From: Goodfellowiella coeruleoviolacea
GTDB taxonomy: Bacteria > Actinomycetota > Actinomycetes > Mycobacteriales > Pseudonocardiaceae
DNA: 51,573 bases
NCBI RefSeq assembly: GCF_024171785.1
Contig: NZ_JAMTCK010000029.1
Span: 1-51,573, forward strand
Reading direction: 5' to 3'
Shown here: in pieces, positions 34,701 through 39,912 of the stretch
How the letters are laid out: every line of letters begins with the position of its first letter
How positions within the stretch are numbered: the first letter of the stretch is position 1
Translations under genes and position numbers: made by a program
The notes under the pieces: generated by a model
The model's database searches: none
What the model was told of the DNA's origin: nothing
What the model saw: the letters and a program-made list of their open reading frames with translations, nothing else

Positions 34701-35435
34701 CTCGTCGCGGGCCAGCGCGTCGCGCTGGCTGACCAGGTCGTCGGCGAGCAGCCGCAGCCGGGCGTCGCGCAGCTCGGCCTGCACGGCCTGGGCCTTGCGG
34801 GCGATCTCGGCCTGCTTGCCCAGCGGCTTGAGCTGGCGGCGCAGCTCGCCGGTGAGGTCGGTGAGCCGGGTCAGGTTGGCCTGCATCGCGTCCAGCTTGC
34901 GCAGCGCCTTTTCCTTGCGCTTGCGGTGCTTGAGCACGCCGGCCGCCTCCTCGATGAAGGCGCGGCGCTCCTCGGGCTTGGACTCCAGGATCGAGGACAG
35001 CTGGCCCTGGCCGACGATCACGTGCATCTCGCGGCCGATGCCCGAGTCGGACAGCAGCTCCTGGATGTCCATCAGCCGGCAGGAGTTGCCGTTGATCTCG
35101 TACTCGTTGGCGCCCTCGCGGAACATCCGCCGGGTGATCGACACCTCGGTGTAGTCGATGGGCAGGGCGCCGTCGGAGTTGTCGATGGTCAGCGTGACCT
35201 CGGCGCGGCCGAGCGGGGCGCGGCCGGCGGTGCCGGCGAAGATGACGTCCTCCATCTTGCCGCCGCGCAGGCTCTTGGCGCCCTGCTCGCCCATCACCCA
35301 CTGGAGCGCGTCCAGCACGTTGGACTTGCCCGACCCGTTCGGGCCGACCACACAGGTGATGCCGGGTTCGAAGCGCAGCGTGGTGGCCGAGGCAAAGGAC
35401 TTGAAGCCCTTCAGCGTCAGGCTCTTGAGGTGCAC
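31797..35435 (-). CDS. smc: Chromosome segregation protein SMC
   Basis: The 1212-residue SMC ATPase compacts and segregates chromosomes together with ScpA and ScpB, whose genes are not in the window. The N-terminal ATPase has MHLKSLTLKGFKSFA and Walker A GPNGSGKSN (31-39). Coiled coils run to about 500 and from about 670 to 1030. A hinge (about 510-650) contains GARWAVDLVRAPEAL and TTGGDVFGADW. The C-terminal head has signature LSGGEKSLTAVAML and Walker B FYVMDEVEAALDD. GTG start. In relatives smc lies between acyP and ftsY. Here both sides carry extra genes. Confidence 0.98.
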   Translation of the reverse strand: MHLKSLTLKGFKSFASATTLRFEPGITCVVGPNGSGKSNVLDALQWVMGEQGAKSLRGGKMEDVIFAGTAGRAPLGRAEVTLTIDNSDGALPIDYTEVSITRRMFREGANEYEINGNSCRLMDIQELLSDSGIGREMHVIVGQGQLSSILESKPEERRAFIEEAAGVLKHRKRKEKALRKLDAMQANLTRLTDLTGELRRQLKPLGKQAEIARKAQAVQAELRDARLRLLADDLVSQRDALARDEQDEAAARARRTEVEQALQVAQAQQNDLEEQIAAAEPRLAAAQETWYRLSALEERLSGTVRLAVERARHLSAEGDKPRGGRDPEELEAEAERAAELEAELQEGVTEARVSLAEALEVRTELEQLVSAAEREHLAAVRAIADRREGLARLSGQVEALRSKTNATAEEIERLSVALAEAAERAEQAERELAEAQAEVGTEDEGDASLDERHQQAVAANTAAKERVEELVRAERAAEREIASWKARVDALSLGLTRKDGAGALLAAGDRLPGLLGSVAALLSVAPGAEVALAAALGPVADAVAVAGGADALAALELLRESDAGRAGVLIGDDPGAPAESTVDWPALPEGARWAVDLVRAPEALRPAVCRALHRVAVVVDLDQARQLVAAHPSVRAVTTGGDVFGADWAVGGSGRSQSVIEVQAAVDEAQDRLAEAERQLQHATAALAGARAEQQARRAEVGELKEALNDAKVRRARSSERITRLRQAAKSAAAEVDRVSAQRAKVEQARQDGLATLAELEQRLAAAQSEQVDDEPDTRERDEAGNRLAAARQQEMDARLALRTAEERARALHGRADQLRRAARAEREARERAEKARAARARGAAVANAVVAAGQTAMERIATSLLRAERDRDAAQRLRTELDAALTQVRQRVRELSTELEKLTDAVHRDEVLRAEQRLRIEQLETRIAEEFGIGLADLVTEYGPDVPVPPSPVEIAEYEAAKQRGEQVMAPQPMPYDRDTQQRRAKRAERDLSLLGKVNPLALEEFAALEERYKFLSTQLEDLKDTRRDLLTVVKEVDDKILEVFASAYADVAREFEVVFATLFPGGDGRLVLTEPDDLLTTGVDVEARPPGKKVKRLSLLSGGEKSLTAVAMLVAIFRARPSPFYVMDEVEAALDDTNLRRLIGLLEQLRESSQLIIITHQKPTMEIADALYGVSMRGDGITTVISQRLRGQDGARRSAPPPAAEAQPAG

Positions 35436-35869
35436 GGTGCGCTGGCCTTCCCACTACCGATCACGGCTGGCTGTCCGGCCGAGAGTACCCGCGCCCACCG
35501 ACACCCCGCCGCAGGCGTGGCCCGCCACCACCCGGCTGACCAGGCTCGCGATCAGTCCCCGTCGGCGAAGTCGCCGAGATGCGGACCCGCCCCGCGGCCG
35601 ATCTCGCTGCGGTCGGGCTCGTGCTCCGCCCCGACCTCGCGCCAGCCGCGCCCCACGTTCTCCGCCCTTCGTCTCGCTGCTCCGGGGAGAGCCCCGAACT
35701 CGCCGCCGAGATCACAAGCGGGTGCGCGCGTCCGCCGGTCTGGCACGGTTTCGCCCGATCGAGCGATCGCAGGGGCGCTGCGCGGCCGGCTGGCGGTCAG
35801 GGGTTCACGACGTGGCGGCCGCACCGGCGAACCATTGACGATCACGGTGGGGCTGACGAGAGTGTGGCC
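35436..35869. other. Intergenic region upstream of smc and the amidase gene
   Basis: This 434-base divergent gap separates smc from the amidase. It contains GCGATCGC-type palindromes (CGATCGAGCGATCG near 35757-35770). Open frames in it have no recognisable product or ribosome-binding site. Promoters for both genes are expected, but none can be placed with confidence. Confidence 0.55.
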
Positions 35870-37834
35870 ATGCCATCACGCTCCGCGCCACGGCACATGG
35901 TGACCGCGGCCGCCACCGCCGCGCTGTGTGCCAGTTCCCTGGCCTGGCTGCCCGCGGCCAGTGCCGCGCCGGCCCACGCCGACCAGCACCGCCAGCAGGC
36001 GTTCGCCAGCGCCGCCACCGAGTTCGGCGTGCCCGAGGACCTGCTGCTCGCGGTGTCCTACCTGGAGTCCCGCTGGGACGCCAACGCGGGCACACCCAGC
36101 CGGGCCGCCGGGTTCGGCCCGATGCACCTCACCGACCTGGCCGCGGCCAACCCCGATGCCGGCACCGAACACCACCAGCACGGCGTCGACCCGCGCGGCG
36201 ACGACGCCCGGCCGGCGGTGCACCCGGACACCGCACCCCCGGCCGGCCAGGACACGCCCGGCCTGCACACCGTTGCCCTGGCCGCCCAGCTGACCGGGGT
36301 GGACGCGGCCGCGCTGCGCGCCGACGCCACCCAGAACATCCGCGGCGGCGCCGCGCTGCTCGCCCACTACCAGCGGGAACTCGGCGCGGCCGGCAGCGAC
36401 GACCCGGCCGCCTGGTACGGGGCGGTCGCCCGCTACGCCGGGGCGACCACGGCCGAGGCCGCCGCCGACTTCGCCGACGAGGTGTTCACCACCCTCGGCC
36501 AGGGCGCCGACCGGGTCACCGACGACGGCCAGCGCGTGCGGCTGGCCGCGCACCCGGTGCGGCCGGACACCGGCCAGCTCGACCGGCTCGGCCTGCCCGG
36601 CGGTGAGCGCGCCGGCGTGGAGTGCCCGCCGGACGTGCCCTGCGACTGGGTGCCCGCGCCCTACCAGCAGCTGCCCAACAACGGCTACGGCAACCACGAC
36701 CTGGCCGACCGGCCCAACGACCTGCCCGTCGACTACATCGTCATCCACGACACCGAGGGCTACTGGGACACGGCGATGAAGCTGGTCCAGGACCCGACCT
36801 ACTCCAGCTGGCACTACACGATCCGGTCCCAGGACGGCCAGATCGCCCAGCACGTGGCCACCAAGGACGTCACGTGGCACGCGGGCAACTGGTTCGTCAA
36901 CGCCCGCTCGATCGGCGTCGAGCACGAGGGCTTCGCCGCCGCGGGCACCTGGTACACCGAGACGATGTACCGCAACTCGGCCAAGCTGGTGCGCTACCTG
37001 GCCGACCGGTACGGCATCCCGCTGGACCGCGCGCACATCCTGGGCCACGACACCGTGCCCGGCCCGACCGCGCAGACCGTGGCCGGCATGCACTGGGATC
37101 CGGGGCCCTACTGGGACTGGGCGCACTACTTCGACCTGCTGGGCGCGCCGATCACCGGCAACCCGACGGACACCCGGGCCGGTATCGCGGTGATCAACCC
37201 GAACTACGCCACCAACCAGCCGGCGTTCACCGGGTGCGACACGGCCGCGCCGGCCAACCCCTGCCCGGCCCGCGGCTCGGCCGAGGTGGTGCTGCGCACC
37301 GAGCCGCGCGCGGACGCGCCGCTGCTGACCGACGTGGGCCTGCACCCGGACGGCAAGCCCAGCACCATGGCCGTGTCCGACATCGGCAGCCGGGCCTCGG
37401 CCGGGCAGCGGTACGCGGTCGCCGAGGTCCGGGGTGACTGGACGGCCGTCTGGTACCTGGGGCAGAAGGGCTGGTTCCACAACCCGGCCAGCGCGCCGAC
37501 CGCCACCTGGGCCAGGGGGTGGGTGGTCACCCCGCGCCACGGCCTGACCAGCGTCCCGGTGTACGGGCGGGCCTACCCGGAGGCCGAGGCCTACCCGCAG
37601 GGCGTGCCGGTGCAGAGCGTGGTGCCGTTGCAGTACTCGATGTCCCAGGGCCAGCGCTACAGCGTCGGCGAGCAGTCGGTGGACTCCGAGTACCTGTGGG
37701 CGACCACCTTCGACCAGGCCGGGCACGTGGTGGTGCGCGGCCAGACCAAGTACGTCCAGATCCAGTTCGGGCACCGGGTGGCCTACGTCAAGGCCGACGA
37801 CGTGACCCTGCTGCCGTCGCCGATCCGCGGCTGA
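35870..37834 (+). CDS. Secreted N-acetylmuramoyl-L-alanine amidase with lysozyme-like N-terminal domain
   Basis: A 654-residue exported wall hydrolase. Residues 1-33 are a signal peptide ending in ASA. Residues about 42-200 resemble a lytic-transglycosylase/SLT module: EFGVPEDLLLAVSYLESRWD carries candidate catalytic E66, followed by GFGPMHLTDL. Residues about 280-430 form an Amidase_2/PGRP domain with zinc-type His in YIVIHDTEG, WHAGN and ILGHDTVPG. The C-terminal 200 residues look like SH3-like wall-binding repeats. The ATG follows GTGGCC. Two cleavage modules in one protein could cut both glycan and stem peptide, if the first domain is active. Confidence 0.88.
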   Translation: MPSRSAPRHMVTAAATAALCASSLAWLPAASAAPAHADQHRQQAFASAATEFGVPEDLLLAVSYLESRWDANAGTPSRAAGFGPMHLTDLAAANPDAGTEHHQHGVDPRGDDARPAVHPDTAPPAGQDTPGLHTVALAAQLTGVDAAALRADATQNIRGGAALLAHYQRELGAAGSDDPAAWYGAVARYAGATTAEAAADFADEVFTTLGQGADRVTDDGQRVRLAAHPVRPDTGQLDRLGLPGGERAGVECPPDVPCDWVPAPYQQLPNNGYGNHDLADRPNDLPVDYIVIHDTEGYWDTAMKLVQDPTYSSWHYTIRSQDGQIAQHVATKDVTWHAGNWFVNARSIGVEHEGFAAAGTWYTETMYRNSAKLVRYLADRYGIPLDRAHILGHDTVPGPTAQTVAGMHWDPGPYWDWAHYFDLLGAPITGNPTDTRAGIAVINPNYATNQPAFTGCDTAAPANPCPARGSAEVVLRTEPRADAPLLTDVGLHPDGKPSTMAVSDIGSRASAGQRYAVAEVRGDWTAVWYLGQKGWFHNPASAPTATWARGWVVTPRHGLTSVPVYGRAYPEAEAYPQGVPVQSVVPLQYSMSQGQRYSVGEQSVDSEYLWATTFDQAGHVVVRGQTKYVQIQFGHRVAYVKADDVTLLPSPIRG

Positions 37835-37860
37835 GCCGCCCGCCGGGGCGGGCTGGCCGG

Positions 37861-38169
37861 TCAGCGCTCGACAAAGCCGGTCAGCCCGCCCTTGGCCGGG
37901 GCCCACTGGTCCACCACGGTGTCCACCCGGCCGGGGCCCTCGGCGGAGCGCAGCGCCGCCAGCAGCCGCCGGCAGTTCTCCGGCGGGCCCTCGGCCACCA
38001 CCTCCACCCGGCCGTCGGCCAGGTTGCGGGCACTGCCCACCAGACCGAGGGCGAGCGCCTGACTGCGGGTCCACCACCGGAACCCGACACCCTGGACCCG
38101 GCCGTGCACCCAGGCGGTGAGCCGGGTGGGCCGCTCGTCGGACGTTGTTTCGTCAGCCACGGAGGGCAT
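37861..38169 (-). CDS. acyP: Acylphosphatase
   Basis: AcyP hydrolyses the carboxyl-phosphate bond of acylphosphates. The 102-residue protein has the family core [18 protein letters not shown] with catalytic R31, and [16 protein letters not shown] with catalytic N49. ATG at 38169 adds about 15 non-conserved residues before the fold. In related genomes acyP lies between mutM and smc, and this order is kept here, although other genes are interposed on both sides. Confidence 0.93.
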   Translation of the reverse strand: MPSVADETTSDERPTRLTAWVHGRVQGVGFRWWTRSQALALGLVGSARNLADGRVEVVAEGPPENCRRLLAALRSAEGPGRVDTVVDQWAPAKGGLTGFVER

Positions 38170-38368
38170 GGTGGCGCAGTCGGCGGCAGCCGGCTCCGGC
38201 ACCCCACCGGCATCACCCGGTAGTGGTACGGTGCCCGCCCGTGAGTGCTTCGCGCATCCACTGCCACACCGTGTGAATTGGCCCCGTGTCATTGGCCCCG
38301 GGTGGCCCCGCTCCTCGTGCGCCAGCACCCCACCCGAGCCAGGCTGAGCAGTCCGACAAGGAGACGGC

Positions 38369-38947
38369 GTGAACGACGAGTACCGCGCGGAACAGTCCCC
38401 GCAGCAGCCCGGGGGCCGGTTCCGCCCGCAGGTGTTACTCGCGACTTCCGGCGTGGTGCTGGCCACCGTGTTCGCCTCGGTGGCCACGCTCGCCGCGTCC
38501 GGGCAGGGCGCCGACATGGCCGAGCAACCCGTGTCGCACAACGACAAGCTGACCACGTCGAGCCGGACGGGCGGCACCACCACGGTCACCGCCACCGACG
38601 TCTCACTGTCCGAAACGGACACCAGCGGCGCGGCGTCGAGCGTGAGCGACACCAGGACCGGGCCCTCCTCGTCGGTGCGGCGCACCACCATCACCCGTCC
38701 GGACGGCACCACCACCACGGTCGACGACACCTCCCCGGTGGACCCGGGCACCCCGCAGGACCCGGGTGACCCGGGCACGCCGAACGACCCGGGCCCGGGA
38801 CAGACCAGCAGTTCCAGCAAGCCAGCCGACCCGCCCGCCTCGACCTCCTCCAGCCCGCCGCCGCACAGCAGCACGCCGCCCGACCCCGGCGACACCAGCT
38901 CGACGTCGCCGCCCCCGCCGGGCGACCAGGGCGCGGCAGCGTCCTGA
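38369..38947 (+). CDS. Membrane-anchored Ser/Thr/Pro-rich protein, function unknown
   Basis: A 192-residue protein with a short cytoplasmic N-terminus, one membrane helix (about 21-44, [21 protein letters not shown]) and a ~145-residue low-complexity exterior. That part is Ser/Thr-rich (about 50-115) and then Pro/Asp/Gly/Ser-rich ([30 protein letters not shown]). No enzymatic domain, sortase signal or cysteine is seen. GTG at 38369 follows AAGGAGACGG. The composition suggests a mucin-like spacer, possibly O-mannosylated. Its stop codon lies in the first unit of a 17-bp tandem repeat. Confidence 0.75.
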   Translation: MNDEYRAEQSPQQPGGRFRPQVLLATSGVVLATVFASVATLAASGQGADMAEQPVSHNDKLTTSSRTGGTTTVTATDVSLSETDTSGAASSVSDTRTGPSSSVRRTTITRPDGTTTTVDDTSPVDPGTPQDPGDPGTPNDPGPGQTSSSSKPADPPASTSSSPPPHSSTPPDPGDTSSTSPPPPGDQGAAAS

Positions 38948-38991
38948 CCCGCACGGCGTCCTGACCCGCACGGCGTACTGACCCTCGCGGG
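38941..38991. repeat. 17-bp tandem repeat spanning a stop codon
   Basis: GTCCTGACCCGCACGGC occurs at 38941-38957 and 38958-38974, and a degenerate third copy at 38975-38991. Each unit contains TGA in CTGAC. The first TGA ends the mucin-like gene. Confidence 0.85.
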
Positions 38992-39022
38992 TCCTGGCCC
39001 TGACAGGCCGTAGCCTGGGGAC

Positions 39023-39223
39023 GTGACCGAACTGGCCGCGCACCCCTGCCGCAGCCGCTGCGCGTGGCGGCCGACCCGGCGGGAGTTGGCGGGCCTGCCG
39101 GTGCTGGCCTGTCAGGGCTGCGGCTCGCAGTGGGTGCGCAGCGAGCCGTGGACCCCGATCGACCACGACGGGCGCATCCCGGACGCGGTGCGCGCCGAGC
39201 TGGCCCGGCGCGACACCGGCTGA
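39023..39223 (+). CDS. Small zinc-ribbon-like protein
   Basis: A 66-residue protein with paired cysteines CRSRC (C9, C13) and CQGCG (C30, C33), which fit a metal-binding knuckle. The sequence [25 protein letters not shown] and the end [18 protein letters not shown] are not of a family I can name. GTG at 39023 has a CTGGGGA site. It ends 5 bases before the convergent kdpE. The coding signal is good for so small a gene. Confidence 0.65.
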   Translation: MTELAAHPCRSRCAWRPTRRELAGLPVLACQGCGSQWVRSEPWTPIDHDGRIPDAVRAELARRDTG

Positions 39224-39228
39224 GCGCG

Positions 39229-39912
39229 CTACAGCTCGAAGCGGTAGCCCATGCCGGGTTCGGTGATCAGGTGGCGCGGGTGCGCCGGCACCGGTTCCAG
39301 CTTGCGGCGCAGCTGCGCCAGGTAGACCCGCAGGTAGTGCGACTCGGTGACGTACGCCGGCCCCCACACGTCCTGGAGCAGCTGCTTCTGCGCGACCAGC
39401 CGGCCCCGGTTGCGCACCAGCACCTCCAGCACGCCCCACTCGGTGGGGGTCAGGTGCACCTCGCCGCCGTCCTTGTGCACCTTCTTGGCCACCAGGTCCA
39501 CCACGAACGAGGCGGTCGTCACCACCGGCTCCTCGGGTTCGCCGCCGCCCGTGGTGGACCTGCGCACGGCCGCGCGCAGCCGGGCCAGCAGCTCGTCCAT
39601 GCCGAACGGCTTGGTCACGTAGTCGTCGGCGCCGGCGTCCAGCGCCTCGACCTTGTCGGTGGAGTCGGTGCGGGCGGACAGCACGATGATCGGCACCCGG
39701 CTCCAGCCGCGCAGCCCGGCGATCACCTCGGTGCCGTCCATGTCGGGCAGCCCCAGGTCCAGCACGACCACGTCGGGCTTGCCCTCGGCCGCGGCGCGCA
39801 GCGCGGCCGTGCCGTCGTGCGCGGTGAGCACCTGGTAGCCCCGGGCGGTCAGGTTGATCCGCAACGCCCGCACGATCTGCGGCTCGTCGTCGATCACCAG
39901 CACCTTGGTCAC
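39229..39912 (-). CDS. kdpE: KdpE-type response regulator
   Basis: A 227-residue OmpR-family regulator, normally the partner of KdpD that activates the high-affinity K+ ATPase operon. The receiver has DDE at 8-10, phosphoacceptor D52 in VLDLGLPDMDG, and K in TKPFG. The winged helix carries LTPTEWGVLEVLVRNRGRLV and the KdpE-typical tail TESHYLRVYLAQLRRKLE...EPGMGYRFEL. The GTG start overlaps the kdpD stop by 4 bases (GTGA). No kdpFABC genes are in the window. Confidence 0.93.
   Translation of the reverse strand: MTKVLVIDDEPQIVRALRINLTARGYQVLTAHDGTAALRAAAEGKPDVVVLDLGLPDMDGTEVIAGLRGWSRVPIIVLSARTDSTDKVEALDAGADDYVTKPFGMDELLARLRAAVRRSTTGGGEPEEPVVTTASFVVDLVAKKVHKDGGEVHLTPTEWGVLEVLVRNRGRLVAQKQLLQDVWGPAYVTESHYLRVYLAQLRRKLEPVPAHPRHLITEPGMGYRFEL

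Noticed and set aside
35552-35845. Minus-strand open frame of 97 codons between smc and the amidase
   Set aside because: No recognisable family, biased composition and no good ribosome-binding site. I describe the region as intergenic.
31791-35903. Plus-strand open frame of 1370 codons
   Set aside because: It is antisense to smc. High GC leaves long open frames opposite real genes. Its His/Gly/Gln-rich composition has no family match, while the minus strand has a complete SMC.
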